Source of the DNA: Thalassomonas sp. RHCl1
GTDB taxonomy: Bacteria; Pseudomonadota; Gammaproteobacteria; Enterobacterales; Alteromonadaceae
Length of the DNA stretch: 64,000 nt
Assembly: GCF_947387555.1 (NCBI RefSeq)
Contig: NZ_CANDNZ010000001.1
Span: 806,001-870,000, forward strand
Reading direction: 5' to 3'
Part shown: positions 55,380 to 63,746 of the stretch, one piece after another
Layout of the letters: the number at the start of each line of letters is the position of its first letter
Numbering within the stretch: position 1 is the stretch's first letter
Position numbers and translations under genes: made by a program
Notes under the pieces: generated by a model
What the model saw: only the letters and a program-made list of their open reading frames with translations
What the model was told of the DNA's origin: nothing
The model's database searches: none

Positions 55380-56545
55380 AAAGTGAAGCTGTATTTCAAT
55401 CACCCCAAAAAGGCCCGGACTTTAAACCTTATTCACCGCTTGCTGAGCGCCTTATTGCCAATCGCATTAGCGGCAAAAAAAGCACGGTAAAGGTTGACCA
55501 CTTAGCATTTAGTTTCCGTCTGGCCGAACTGCGCCATTGTCACAAAGCCGGGTTCATGGGCAAGAGCCATAAAACTCAAACCCTTTTCCCGCTTCCCCCA
55601 AAAATTGAAAATACCTCTGGCAAGTCTATCGAAGAAATCGACCGCCATCGCCTCAAAATAGAAAACATATTGGCCGAGTTTTATTTTCAATCCCTTAAAG
55701 TGTTCGTTGAACATATCCTGGGCTTTGATATCTCTATTGCCCGGGGCAAAGGTTTCCATGGTTATACCGACTCCATGACTATGAAAACTCGAAACGGTGT
55801 TGATATCGGCTTCATCGGTATCGGTGGCCAGAACAATACCGTTTATATCCAGATATCCGGTCAGGGCTGCAAGCACCTTTTCGAACACACCGATGCTTTT
55901 GTTTTACATCATTGGCTCAATACCGTGTTATCCGTCACCCAGCTGTCCCGCCTCGACTTATGCAAAGACGATTTTGACGGTAACTTTGATTGTGACTATG
56001 CCCGTAAAGCTTACATTGACGGCTTCTTTCGCAGCAGCGATAAAGGCATGAGTCCGGGCTTTGGTGACAACAACAAGTACAGCCTTGATAAAGACCTCAA
56101 CAAAGTCTTTACCCAGGAAATGGTCACGGTTGGCTCTCGTACCTCCGTGATTTACTGGCGCGTCTATAACAAGAAACTAGAGCAGGGCATCAAAGAGGAT
56201 GACTTTATCTGGTACCGCTCAGAAGCAGAGCTGAAAAAGTGGAATGTAGACGCATTGCTTGATATCGATGCCACCTTTGCTGGTCTGTGTCCTTTTGCCC
56301 AATCCATGATAACCACACAAGGCGTTGTTACAAAATCCATGAGCAAAGCCAAAGATGCCTGCCTTGAACTGGCTGGCCGGGTTCGCTGGTTCCGCCGCAT
56401 GGCCGGACGCGCGCTTGGTGATGTTTTAGAAATTTTTGAAGGCGATATTGAAAAAGCCTTTGGTGTATTGCTGCCTGACGATACGGGGCAGAAATTAGGC
56501 ATACCCCCAACGTATCAGAACCTCATTAACCAAGTACTTAACTGA
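55376..56545 (+). CDS. Phage replication initiation protein (RstA/gpII-like)
   Basis: A 389-residue rolling-circle initiator of the Rep_trans / replication initiation factor type that nicks the double-stranded phage DNA. Family features are seen as LSRLDLCKDDFDGNF near residue 195, VIYWRVYNKKLEQG near 260 and WYRSEAELKKWNVDALLDI near 283, plus the aromatic-rich FHGYTDSMTMKT near 123. Its presence with Zot defines the element as a filamentous phage. The cognate origin is not obvious; the hairpins at 63137-63449 are the best candidate region. Confidence 0.9.
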   Translation: MKSEAVFQSPQKGPDFKPYSPLAERLIANRISGKKSTVKVDHLAFSFRLAELRHCHKAGFMGKSHKTQTLFPLPPKIENTSGKSIEEIDRHRLKIENILAEFYFQSLKVFVEHILGFDISIARGKGFHGYTDSMTMKTRNGVDIGFIGIGGQNNTVYIQISGQGCKHLFEHTDAFVLHHWLNTVLSVTQLSRLDLCKDDFDGNFDCDYARKAYIDGFFRSSDKGMSPGFGDNNKYSLDKDLNKVFTQEMVTVGSRTSVIYWRVYNKKLEQGIKEDDFIWYRSEAELKKWNVDALLDIDATFAGLCPFAQSMITTQGVVTKSMSKAKDACLELAGRVRWFRRMAGRALGDVLEIFEGDIEKAFGVLLPDDTGQKLGIPPTYQNLINQVLN

Positions 56546-56597
56546 TTACGTACCCGGTTAGCTGCGTACTTAATAAATCACATACTGGAGCATTATT

Positions 56598-56981
56598 ATG
56601 TCTATTGTCATTGCAGGTATAAGTATCACTCGATTCCCCGAGTCTAAAAACCCCACGGCAGAAACTGGCAAGCTGGAAGTGCTTTATCCGCTTGAGAATG
56701 TCGATGCCCCTAAGTTTCATCGTAAAGCTGCCGGTCGAACAACCGATACCCCTTTTAATAAAGAGCCGATATCGATCAATGTCTCTTATGCTCATGTGCT
56801 TATCGATACCGGCGCGTTTGTCGGGGATAAAGAATATGACCTTAAATTTTCCTTCAATGACCAGACCTTTGAAAATGAAGTCATTGAAATAACCCCTGTT
56901 GACCCGGCCCTGAAAAAGCATTTTGACGATTGCTTAAACCCATCAACGGCGACTTTAAAAAGGGTGAAATCTAATGGCTGA
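56598..56981 (+). CDS. Small phage protein in the ssDNA-binding (gpV/RstB) position
   Basis: A 127-residue beta-rich protein (KLEVLYPLENVDAPK, PISINVSYAHVLIDTGAF) directly after the replication gene, where inoviruses keep their ssDNA-binding protein. I see no clear family match, so the role rests on position and size. Its stop overlaps the next start by 8 bases. Confidence 0.65.
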   Translation: MSIVIAGISITRFPESKNPTAETGKLEVLYPLENVDAPKFHRKAAGRTTDTPFNKEPISINVSYAHVLIDTGAFVGDKEYDLKFSFNDQTFENEVIEITPVDPALKKHFDDCLNPSTATLKRVKSNG

Positions 56982-57174
56982 TACCGTGGTTATCCGTGAG
57001 CGGGAGTTAAATATCACTTCGCAAATGAGTAGTACCGCTCCGTTTCATTGTGAATGCGGTTGGTCAGGCGTAGCGCGGGACTTGGCTGAAACTAACGGGC
57101 TTAGCACCTGCCCCAGGTGCCAGAACCTGGATGTTCGCCTCGACCTGGAAAAGCACTACGGATATTTAGCATGA
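56974..57174 (+). CDS. Small zinc-ribbon-like protein
   Basis: A 66-residue protein with two paired cysteines in CECGW and CPRCQ, spaced as in a small zinc ribbon. It overlaps its neighbours on both sides (8 and 4 bases), so it is part of the translated phage operon. Zinc-ribbon proteins of this size are frequent in the module between replication and coat genes. Function unknown. Confidence 0.75.
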   Translation: MADTVVIRERELNITSQMSSTAPFHCECGWSGVARDLAETNGLSTCPRCQNLDVRLDLEKHYGYLA

Positions 57175-57473
57175 AATATATAGCCCTGTTGTTATTGCTC
57201 ATTGTCACCCAGTCACACGGGGCTATCTGTGTACACGTTACCGCCACCGGCTCAGTAAGAAGCACCGGCGTACCCATGGAAGAATGTAGTGATTTTGTCC
57301 TGGTATCCAGGACGGAATATGAATCAATGAATGTTCAAACGGTAGTGGCAACACTCATTGATTTATTTGGATTCTCGGTCGAAGACTTTGCTTATTTTAA
57401 TGCGATTTGTTTGATCGGGTTTATCGGTGGCCATTCTCTTGGCCGAGTTGCCCGTTTACTGGGCAAAACTTAA
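57171..57473 (+). CDS. Secreted small membrane protein, probable minor coat protein
   Basis: I start this at ATG 57171, which overlaps the preceding stop (ATGA); a longer frame from 57117 would have an unnatural N-terminus. The 100-residue product has a signal peptide (MKYIALLLLLIVTQSHGA), a short periplasmic part with two cysteines and a C-terminal hydrophobic helix (AYFNAICLIGFIGGHSLG) followed by basic residues. The layout is that of a phage minor coat protein or assembly factor. Confidence 0.7.
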   Translation: MKYIALLLLLIVTQSHGAICVHVTATGSVRSTGVPMEECSDFVLVSRTEYESMNVQTVVATLIDLFGFSVEDFAYFNAICLIGFIGGHSLGRVARLLGKT

Positions 57474-57490
57474 TAGAAGTGAGAAGTATC

Positions 57491-57715
57491 ATGAAAAATG
57501 TAATCAAAATGGTTAAAAAAGGTGGTGTTTGTGCTGCGGCAACAGGTTCAGCCATGTTTGCTTCAACAGTGGTTTTTGCTGCCGACCATACGGCGGCTAT
57601 CAATGCTGCCGGTACTGATGGCCAAACCAATACCGGGGCAGCGGTTGTTGTTGTCCTGGGCATTGCAGCCGTTGTCACTGGTGTTGGCATTGTGATTAAG
57701 CTCTTGAGTCGCTAA
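57491..57715 (+). CDS. Major coat protein (pVIII-like)
   Basis: A 74-residue precursor starting at ATG 57491 with GAGAAG upstream. A long signal peptide (about 31 residues, cleaved after VVFA) leaves a 43-residue mature protein: an acidic/polar amphipathic start (ADHTAAINAAGTDGQTN), a hydrophobic helix of about 20 residues and a basic end (KLLSR). This is the exact plan of filamentous phage pVIII. The virion would be built from thousands of copies. Confidence 0.92.
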   Translation: MKNVIKMVKKGGVCAAATGSAMFASTVVFAADHTAAINAAGTDGQTNTGAAVVVVLGIAAVVTGVGIVIKLLSR

Positions 57716-57717
57716 CC

Positions 57718-57798
57718 ATGCTGACTTCATTGATGTTTGCGACAATTTTTACTTACTGTTTTGTAGAGGGCTTTAGTAGTGCAATTCGTACCAGTTAA
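57718..57798 (+). CDS. 26-residue hydrophobic peptide, possible pVII/pIX-like minor coat protein
   Basis: A 26-residue frame starting 3 bases after the coat protein stop and overlapping the adsorption gene start by 20 bases. The product (MLTSLMFATIFTYCFVEGFS...) is a hydrophobic helix with a short polar end, similar in size and pattern to the 32-33 residue pVII and pIX tip proteins of Ff phages. No clear ribosome site was seen, so coupling to the coat gene would be needed. Confidence 0.35.
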   Translation: MLTSLMFATIFTYCFVEGFSSAIRTS

Positions 57799-59248
57799 AA
57801 ATTGCCGCAGCATACATAAGGCGGCTGTGATGGCCGCTTTTTTTGGCCCATTTTTTACTCAGGCCAGTATTTTTACTGATGGCACTGTACCTGTTCAAGC
57901 GCCGACCATGATTTACGGCGTTAATGTTGATTGCCTAACTCCATATGGTGAAAAGTTGGGATCTGTTTTTATGGAGGGCCAGCCCAGTGAAGATGCCCAA
58001 TATCAGGCATGTCATGGTATTTTTGTAAGTTACGTTAATAGCCTGGCAATTGCTTATGGCTGTAAAGTGACCTCTGCGAGCTGGAGTGATGTTAGAACAT
58101 ATAAGCGAACACACCAGACAGGGCTTTATTGTGATATGGGAACAACGACCAGTATCCACTTATTAGGTAAAGCCTCAGAAGTCATTGAGAAAACCTATTG
58201 TCCCCCTGAGGAACTACCTTCTTTTACTTATAGTATTAAGAATGCTGAAGGGGATACCACAAGTTGTGCAGATCCCAACGCCATACCAATGTTCGATACT
58301 TGCCCGGCTCCCAGCTCTGCCATCTTGCCTGCTGGCTCTAATACCGCCGATGAGATGTGTTACTCCCTTGCTGATGGCTCTGTTTGTTCGGTTTCCAGGC
58401 GTTCAAGCGGTACGTATACTTTTTCAGAAGGCAATTGTTATGCTGTCCCTCAAGATAATTTTGAGTTGCCAACCGGCCAAGATGATGGGCAGGGCTGTAC
58501 TGACTATGGCTCTGCCAAAGCCTGTGTTACCGACCCGGCGGATGTTTGTTCAACCGGCCCGACAATTGACGGCTCAGCATATTATACTTGTGCAGCCGGT
58601 TGCGGTGATTATAACGGCGAGTTTGTCTGTTTTGATGATGACTCCGCCGCCCAAGAAGAAACCGACCCTTTTGAACAGGATAACCCCGATAGTAATGATG
58701 ACGGTGTTGTCGATACTTCGGACACTAACCGGATACTCGGTAAGCTCCAGTCGCTGACCAATGACGGTAATGCCAGCCTGCGCCAGATGAAATCTTCTCT
58801 TGATGGCATTAAAACCAATACCGATATCATTTCCTCTTTTGGGCAGGGCTTAAGTGAAATCTCCAAAGGCATAGGTGAGGCCAACGCCAAGCTAGAAGAA
58901 CAAAAAGAAAAAGAAACCTACACCACCACCTTAACGACTCCCGATAAAACCCTTTATAACGGCCTCTTTGATGATGCACATATTGCCGAGGTCAAAGCAA
59001 AAGTAGAAGAAAAAAAAGAAGAAATGAAAGCATACATCGTCCAGGTGCGGGGGGAAGCGGCGGCCATATTATCCGTCACTGTCCCTAATGCTGCCGACTA
59101 CCAGGACAGAACCCTAACCTTAACACAGGGCAGCTTTGACCTTTCCTTAAACCGTTTTAGCGATTTCTTTAAATTACTGGCAGGCCCAATCATGTTGGTT
59201 TGCTCTATTCTCGCGGCTTTTATTTTATTAGGAGGTAAGGACCGATGA
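57779..59248 (+). CDS. Phage adsorption protein (pIII-like)
   Basis: A 489-residue virion protein at the pIII position. The GTG start at 57779 has GAGGG upstream. A signal peptide (to about residue 31) is followed by a long cysteine-rich domain (about 30-290, more than a dozen cysteines), an acidic linker (DPFEQDNPDSNDDGVVDTSD) and a coiled-coil-rich part, then a C-terminal helix (AGPIMLVCSILAAFILLGG) that anchors it until virion release. pIII binds the host pilus and TolA. The linker resembles calcium-binding thrombospondin-type spacers. It is coupled to the next gene. Confidence 0.88.
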   Translation: MQFVPVKNCRSIHKAAVMAAFFGPFFTQASIFTDGTVPVQAPTMIYGVNVDCLTPYGEKLGSVFMEGQPSEDAQYQACHGIFVSYVNSLAIAYGCKVTSASWSDVRTYKRTHQTGLYCDMGTTTSIHLLGKASEVIEKTYCPPEELPSFTYSIKNAEGDTTSCADPNAIPMFDTCPAPSSAILPAGSNTADEMCYSLADGSVCSVSRRSSGTYTFSEGNCYAVPQDNFELPTGQDDGQGCTDYGSAKACVTDPADVCSTGPTIDGSAYYTCAAGCGDYNGEFVCFDDDSAAQEETDPFEQDNPDSNDDGVVDTSDTNRILGKLQSLTNDGNASLRQMKSSLDGIKTNTDIISSFGQGLSEISKGIGEANAKLEEQKEKETYTTTLTTPDKTLYNGLFDDAHIAEVKAKVEEKKEEMKAYIVQVRGEAAAILSVTVPNAADYQDRTLTLTQGSFDLSLNRFSDFFKLLAGPIMLVCSILAAFILLGGKDR

Positions 59249-59655
59249 AAAAGCTGTTTCTTTTTTCTCTACTGCTGTTGCCGGCTTTGGTTTATGCCAA
59301 TACCCAAACCTATCAAGACGCTGCCGGCACTTCTCAAATGCTGGCCGATAGTATCGGTGATTTCTGGACCTACCTTTTTACCGATACCCCTAACATGCTG
59401 CATCGCTTTGCGGCTTGGCTGCTCGAATACTGGGTACAGCTAAAGTTATATGTTTATCTGGAACTGATGAAATTCTCCTGGGGCGTGGCTAAGGTCATCA
59501 TTGAAGACCTGAGTATTATGTCCCAAATCACCGCCCAAATGAGTTTATTACCTATCGATGTTCGGCAAGCCTTTGTTGATATGCGCTTGTTTGACGGCAT
59601 CAATCTCATACTCAATGCCTATGTCACCAAATTTGTCATGAGGTTATTACCTTAA
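59245..59655 (+). CDS. Minor coat protein (pVI-like, DUF2523 type)
   Basis: A 136-residue protein with a signal peptide (cleaved near VYANTQ) and two to three hydrophobic segments (AAWLLEYWVQLKLYVYLELM, INLILNAYVTKFVMRLL). The position between pIII and Zot and the ATGA overlaps on both sides identify the pVI place, which caps the virion end together with pIII. Confidence 0.85.
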   Translation: MKKLFLFSLLLLPALVYANTQTYQDAAGTSQMLADSIGDFWTYLFTDTPNMLHRFAAWLLEYWVQLKLYVYLELMKFSWGVAKVIIEDLSIMSQITAQMSLLPIDVRQAFVDMRLFDGINLILNAYVTKFVMRLLP

Positions 59656-60941
59656 TGGCCGCTTCAATCTTTCATGGCGCACCGGGGTCTTTTAAGTCGG
59701 CTTCCGCTTTTTGGTTTGAAGTGTTACCGGCGCTTAGACAAGGCAGGGTAGTTGTCACTAATATCGAGGGCATATTGCCGAAAGAGTCTATTGAGATAGA
59801 ACTTGATGAGGTCTTCCCGGAGACAGCCGATGTTTGGCGGCTATCTTCGCAAACTGACAAAGGCTTGTTTCTTTGGCGCCGGTGGTTTTGGTGGATGCCG
59901 GTTGAAGCGTTTATTATCCTTGATGAAGTCCAGGACGTCTTTCCCAATGACTCAACCGTCTTTAAGCCGGTTGAACTCGATAGCCAAGGCATAGGAGCCA
60001 TCAAAGACCAGCTGCCAGACAAATACTATGACCATTATCAAACGGCCATTGCCAACTATACTCCACCCAATGATGAAGGATCGATTGATGATACTGGCGA
60101 AATTGTCCTCGATGAAAACGGGCATATCATTTACCCCAAGAATATGCGGGAAGCCAATATGCGCCACCGTAAATATAACTGGGACATTATCTACTGTACG
60201 CCGGAGATTACCGAAATTCATAAACTGGTGAGAAGCGTTTGCCAGTACGCCTATAAGTACAAATATTTTGATTCACTAGAATTTATTCCTTGGTTTAAAA
60301 GGAGGCCCAGATATCATGAGCACAGCCCTAAATCCAGCGGAGAAACCCTCAACAAAGGACAGCCAAAAAAATGGCGAAGAATCCCCGAAGCAGTTCACAA
60401 GTGTTACCGCAGCACAAGCACAGGACAAATTACAAAGCGAAGAGGAGCTAACGGCCTTAAAGACCCTACGCTTATTTTTGCTATCGCCTTACTACTTTGT
60501 TGTTTCGGTTATGCGACATGGTGGTTATTTCTTAAGCCAGAGCGCCAAGACCCTTTTTCGACTGAGCTGGTATCTAAAGAAACCACTGAAAAAACTCGGT
60601 CGAATACTGCTGCGAATAATCCTTTTAGTCCTGATAATGACAGTCGTCCGGCTGCTGATGAAGTTCCTGTTCCTATAGAACTGCCATTCCAGGCGACCGA
60701 TATAACCTTTAACGGCTACTTGGATATCACCGATAACAATCAAAAGTACCGGGAATACTTCTTTACCATGCGTGTTGGTCATCAAGACGTTTATGTCAAT
60801 CAGGACGATTTACGTAATTTTGGCTTTAAGGTCAGCTTTATTAATCAGTGCATGGTGAGGCTTAAGAAAGGAGAGTTTTTTAAACTTGTTACTTGCAATC
60901 CTCGGCAATTAATTAACACCGAGGAAAAAGATGGCGTTTAG
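59655..60941 (+). CDS. zot: Zot-family assembly protein (gpI-like)
   Basis: A 428-residue inner-membrane ATPase for phage assembly and extrusion. The Walker A GAPGSFKS is at residue 8-15 and a Walker B-like IILDEVQDVF at about 88. The C-terminal half has the YRSTSTG motif at about 255, a transmembrane helix at about 275-294 (TLIFAIALLLCCFGYATWWL) and a periplasmic tail. The Zot name comes from the cholera phage; the C-terminal enterotoxin peptide of that protein is not evident here, so no toxin role is claimed. Confidence 0.93.
   Translation: MAASIFHGAPGSFKSASAFWFEVLPALRQGRVVVTNIEGILPKESIEIELDEVFPETADVWRLSSQTDKGLFLWRRWFWWMPVEAFIILDEVQDVFPNDSTVFKPVELDSQGIGAIKDQLPDKYYDHYQTAIANYTPPNDEGSIDDTGEIVLDENGHIIYPKNMREANMRHRKYNWDIIYCTPEITEIHKLVRSVCQYAYKYKYFDSLEFIPWFKRRPRYHEHSPKSSGETLNKGQPKKWRRIPEAVHKCYRSTSTGQITKRRGANGLKDPTLIFAIALLLCCFGYATWWLFLKPERQDPFSTELVSKETTEKTRSNTAANNPFSPDNDSRPAADEVPVPIELPFQATDITFNGYLDITDNNQKYREYFFTMRVGHQDVYVNQDDLRNFGFKVSFINQCMVRLKKGEFFKLVTCNPRQLINTEEKDGV
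60316..60678 (+). CDS. Overlapping frame inside zot with a strong ribosome-binding site
   Basis: A 120-residue frame shifted by one inside zot. AAAGGAGG stands 11 bases before its ATG. The first half is plausible (polar, EEELTALKTLRLF), but the second half is Leu/Arg-rich in the way out-of-frame sequence often is. The zot frame is clearly real here, so this could only be an overlapping gene. Listed because of the ribosome site. Confidence 0.22.
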   Translation: MSTALNPAEKPSTKDSQKNGEESPKQFTSVTAAQAQDKLQSEEELTALKTLRLFLLSPYYFVVSVMRHGGYFLSQSAKTLFRLSWYLKKPLKKLGRILLRIILLVLIMTVVRLLMKFLFL

Positions 60942-61238
60942 CTCTAATAGACGGTTTGTTTTGCTTTATCTTCTTCAACCCCTAGATAAAGTCATATTTG
61001 ATTGTTCAGGCTATATCTTCTTCCGCATATGAATCCTGTGTGTAAAACATTTCTATGCTTATCGCTTTGTTTTATACAATGGTTGATGAGTCTTTTAGTA
61101 AATAAGCAATTGGCTGAAATTTAGTTGTTTATTTTCTATATTAAAATAGGATTAATTTTTGACTTATCTTTCATGTAAAGGTTAATGCTTAATGATTAGA
61201 GCATACTGAGCCACCAAAGATCATAAATGAGATGTTAA

Positions 61239-62456
61239 TTGAAAGGAAATGAACCTAATAAAGTTGATGTAAGTGAAAACTCGACAAAGCCTAAATCGTG
61301 GCATTGGCATTCAACCCCTGAAACAACATTTCGTTTGGAGGTCAGTGTTGTTGCACTTATTGAAACCATATGTGCGGTTGGATTCTACATATGGTTAGCT
61401 ATTAATGACCACACTTTACACATTATTGCAAGTGCATTTGTAGCTCCACTTCTTTTATTTAGAACGAGTGAGTCAACTGATTTTGCTTTGAGGGTGGGAC
61501 AAACTTGTTTGTCCCATATGTTTGATTTTACAGAAAAAATTCTTTCATTACTGGAGCGGCAAAGTAAGTTTTCAGTATTGCTAATAGTAATAATAATGAT
61601 GGTATTCATATCAATAGTAGCTCTTGTTTTATTAGGAATTAAAATCGGTACAACCATAATCACCGTGTTCAAAAACCCCAAGGACTCACTATTAGCAATA
61701 CCAGGAAATTGGTGGAGAATAATTGGTTGTATAGATATTTTTCATCCACCAGAGCCGTTGCCAGGATATCTTATGCTTGAAAAAAAAGCTCTTTGGGTGG
61801 AGTTTGAGGCTTTTGTTGATCCCATGAGAGAATTGCCAAATATCTATTTTCAGATGCCAAGAAATCATGATGATTGGTTTGCTGCCTTATTCTTAATGCC
61901 TATGTTAATTATATTCATAGTTCTTCCTGCATTTTTATATAGATTGTCGCTAAAAGGAAGTTCTATTATTTATCTGCCTCTTCTGTGGATTGTACGAATT
62001 TCTATGGGGGGAGATGTCCGTAGCCGGATGGAAGAAATTAAAGATCTCAGTTTTCATAAGCTAAGGAGGTGGTTTGGGTTTCTTATTATTATATTCTTAG
62101 TGAGCAAGTTACTTTTAGCTAAACTGTGGGACAACGCTAATCATTTATGGTTGTCAAACGATGCTTATGGATTTGTATCATTATTTATCGCACCCTTAGA
62201 AATTCCCAGATGGCAAATCGCTTCAGCTACTAATGGACTAATCGTTTGGATGATTTTTTTTATCGCGGAGTTTGCGTTACATAATGCAAACAGAAATAAT
62301 CTACCTGTAATTAGTAAAGGGTACGATGTTGCCGTTAGAGTATTATGGTTTTTGGGCTGTATTCTTACACTGTATACACTGTCAATTCTTTTATATAACG
62401 CTGGCACAATACAGTGGGGCTTTATTCCTATCGGTGAAGACTGGTTTCCTTGGTAG
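61239..62456 (+). CDS. Multispan membrane protein of unknown function (phage cargo)
   Basis: A 405-residue protein starting at TTG 61239 (GAG upstream, no in-frame ATG before residue 90). It has about seven to eight hydrophobic helices (near 25-45, 50-70, 110-145, 215-240, 245-260, 280-300, 320-345 and 370-390) and a soluble loop around 145-205 with PNIYFQMPRNHDDWF. AT-rich, unlike zot before it. There is a 297-base spacer, so it likely has its own promoter. No family recognised. In this position inoviruses keep accessory genes for superinfection exclusion or defence. Confidence 0.75.
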   Translation: MKGNEPNKVDVSENSTKPKSWHWHSTPETTFRLEVSVVALIETICAVGFYIWLAINDHTLHIIASAFVAPLLLFRTSESTDFALRVGQTCLSHMFDFTEKILSLLERQSKFSVLLIVIIMMVFISIVALVLLGIKIGTTIITVFKNPKDSLLAIPGNWWRIIGCIDIFHPPEPLPGYLMLEKKALWVEFEAFVDPMRELPNIYFQMPRNHDDWFAALFLMPMLIIFIVLPAFLYRLSLKGSSIIYLPLLWIVRISMGGDVRSRMEEIKDLSFHKLRRWFGFLIIIFLVSKLLLAKLWDNANHLWLSNDAYGFVSLFIAPLEIPRWQIASATNGLIVWMIFFIAEFALHNANRNNLPVISKGYDVAVRVLWFLGCILTLYTLSILLYNAGTIQWGFIPIGEDWFPW

Positions 62457-62560
62457 CTCAACCAGCTAAGTTTTTTGTTTTTAAGAACTTGATTAGCAGG
62501 TTGAAACTGGTTTTGGTCGACATTGTTCTTTCAATTTGTGACGCTTCTAGTGTGGCACTA

Positions 62561-62590
62561 TTAGACCTAATGTTTTAGAGTTAGGTCTAA
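62561..62590. repeat. Perfect 10-bp inverted repeat
   Basis: TTAGACCTAA at 62561-62570 and TTAGGTCTAA at 62581-62590, separated by 10 bases. It lies between two convergent genes and may be a terminator stem (no T-tract) or a protein site. Confidence 0.6.
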
Positions 62591-62655
62591 ATGTACATTT
62601 TAACAATGTTACATCAACTATGAATCATAGCAGTTTAGTTAAACCGCTATATTTA

Positions 62656-62916
62656 TTACTGATTAATACCTTTCATACGACCTGTCTTAATACTTCTCAT
62701 AGTACAAGGAACTAGGTCTTTATCTTCACGGCATAAAGTAGCCATTAATTTAAAATCATCCTGGCAATGGTTAGGTACCCATATGGTGATTTTACTAAAA
62801 TTATTTCTTCGCATTTCCTGTTCATACTTGGCATTTCTGCTGATCTTTTTAGGTACTGTCACTGGTGACACTATTTGGTTTTCAAAGTTCAGTTCCAGTT
62901 GTTCTTCCTCCCTCAT
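62656..62916 (-). CDS. Small basic protein of unknown function
   Basis: An 86-residue basic protein with RNAKYEQEMRRNNFSKITIW and a C-terminal RSIKTGRMKGINQ. It may bind nucleic acid. Its start overlaps the stop of the upstream gene by 4 bases (ATGA), so the two form an operon running against the phage structural genes. No family recognised. Confidence 0.65.
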   Translation of the reverse strand: MREEEQLELNFENQIVSPVTVPKKISRNAKYEQEMRRNNFSKITIWVPNHCQDDFKLMATLCREDKDLVPCTMRSIKTGRMKGINQ

Positions 62917-63101
62917 GACAAAATATCCTTCTTTATGGTGTTACCTGGTAGCAGCTGCTCCAGTTCTTTAGTTTTGATGTGTCTTTGTTCTTCGGTTAAC
63001 TGGCAATAGTTGTGGCAGATACCATCGTGATATCTAACACAAAGGTTTTGGCATGGTTTTATTGGGTCTTTGGTTTGTGAAGTATTAATAGGTTTAGCCA
63101 T
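62913..63101 (-). CDS. Small cysteine-rich protein, DUF1289-like
   Basis: A 62-residue protein with cysteines in PCQNLCVRYHDGICHNYC, resembling the small DUF1289 proteins (PCxxxC...DGxCxGC). The family function is unknown, possibly metal binding. First gene of the two-gene minus-strand operon; the ATG at 63101 has AGAGGAA upstream. It reads out from the hairpin region. Confidence 0.6.
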   Translation of the reverse strand: MAKPINTSQTKDPIKPCQNLCVRYHDGICHNYCQLTEEQRHIKTKELEQLLPGNTIKKDILS

Positions 63102-63136
63102 GTGCAGATTCCTCTTAACTGTATCAAATTAAGGAA

Positions 63137-63449
63137 GTCCCGCTGCTTGCAGCGTAGGGGACGGCCTTGATTTGTTACAAACAAATCAGATTTCAAACGG
63201 GAATTGGTCAAGGGAAATCTCGGAGTGTCTGACAGCTATTTTTTGTCTCTTTAAAAAATCGCTGTTAGAAACCGTTATTTCCCTTGACCAAGTCACGTTT
63301 GAAGTCTCCAGCAATTAATTGCTGGCATGAGCTGATGAGGGGCTGGCACTTAGCTTATCTTTTGAATTTTCGCGCGCAGCGGCGAGAGGGCGAAGCCTGA
63401 GCACCGCGCGCCGCTGTGCGCGCGAATCCCCCGTGCTGTATTACGGGGG
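63137..63449. other. Run of six hairpins: probable phage replication and packaging region
   Basis: Within 313 non-coding bases: (1) GTCC-CGCTGC/GCAGCG-GGAC, 63137-63162; (2) TGATTTGTT/AACAAATCA, 63168-63188; (3) a 112-base structure, 63192-63303, with TTCAAACG plus TTGGTCAAGGGAAAT pairing with ATTTCCCTTGACCAA plus CGTTTGAA and an inner stem CTGACAGC/GCTGTTAG; (4) perfect palindrome CCAGCAATTAATTGCTGG, 63308-63325; (5) TTCGCGCGC-AGCGGCG pairing with CGCCGCTGTGCGCGCGAA, 63369-63426; (6) CCCCCGT/ACGGGGG, 63428-63449. Filamentous phages keep packaging signal and plus/minus origins in just such a hairpin-rich intergenic region. No gene is seen from 63102 to 63584. Confidence 0.75.
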
Positions 63450-63584
63450 TAGATTAGGTTAATTAATGTGGGGTATAGAATTAATTATTGAATTAAGTAA
63501 AAAATGACCTGTATTTCTATTTTGATTAGTTTTATTCTTGTTACTGAAGGACTAATCAGTACTTTTGTTTAAGATAGGTATGTT

Positions 63585-63746
63585 ATGCGAACTGAAAATA
63601 CACAGCAGTTAATAAAAGAACTAAAGGCTTCTTTGTCCCGTAGCGAAGCCCTTGTTCTTGAATCTCTTGAGAGGCTAGGTATTACCTATGAGCAGTTTTT
63701 ATTGCTAAAGGCTAGTAGCTCACGTCAAAAGGTGTCTGTAAACTAG
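63585..63746 (+). CDS. Small helical protein of unknown function
   Basis: A 53-residue frame with ATAGG upstream of its ATG. The product is helical and charged (TQQLIKELKASLSRSEALVL), with no signal peptide. Its end overlaps the convergent gene at 63712 by 35 bases. It may be an early gene of a further module, such as a small regulator. Function unknown. Confidence 0.5.
   Translation: MRTENTQQLIKELKASLSRSEALVLESLERLGITYEQFLLLKASSSRQKVSVN

Noticed and set aside
59655-60941. Zot as an enterotoxin
   Set aside because: The protein is the phage assembly ATPase; the toxin-active C-terminal peptide known from the cholera phage protein is not recognisable.
63137-63449. Integron attC sites or a set of terminators
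   Set aside because: No integron integrase and no attC core motifs; stems lack T-tracts. A phage intergenic region explains the hairpins better.
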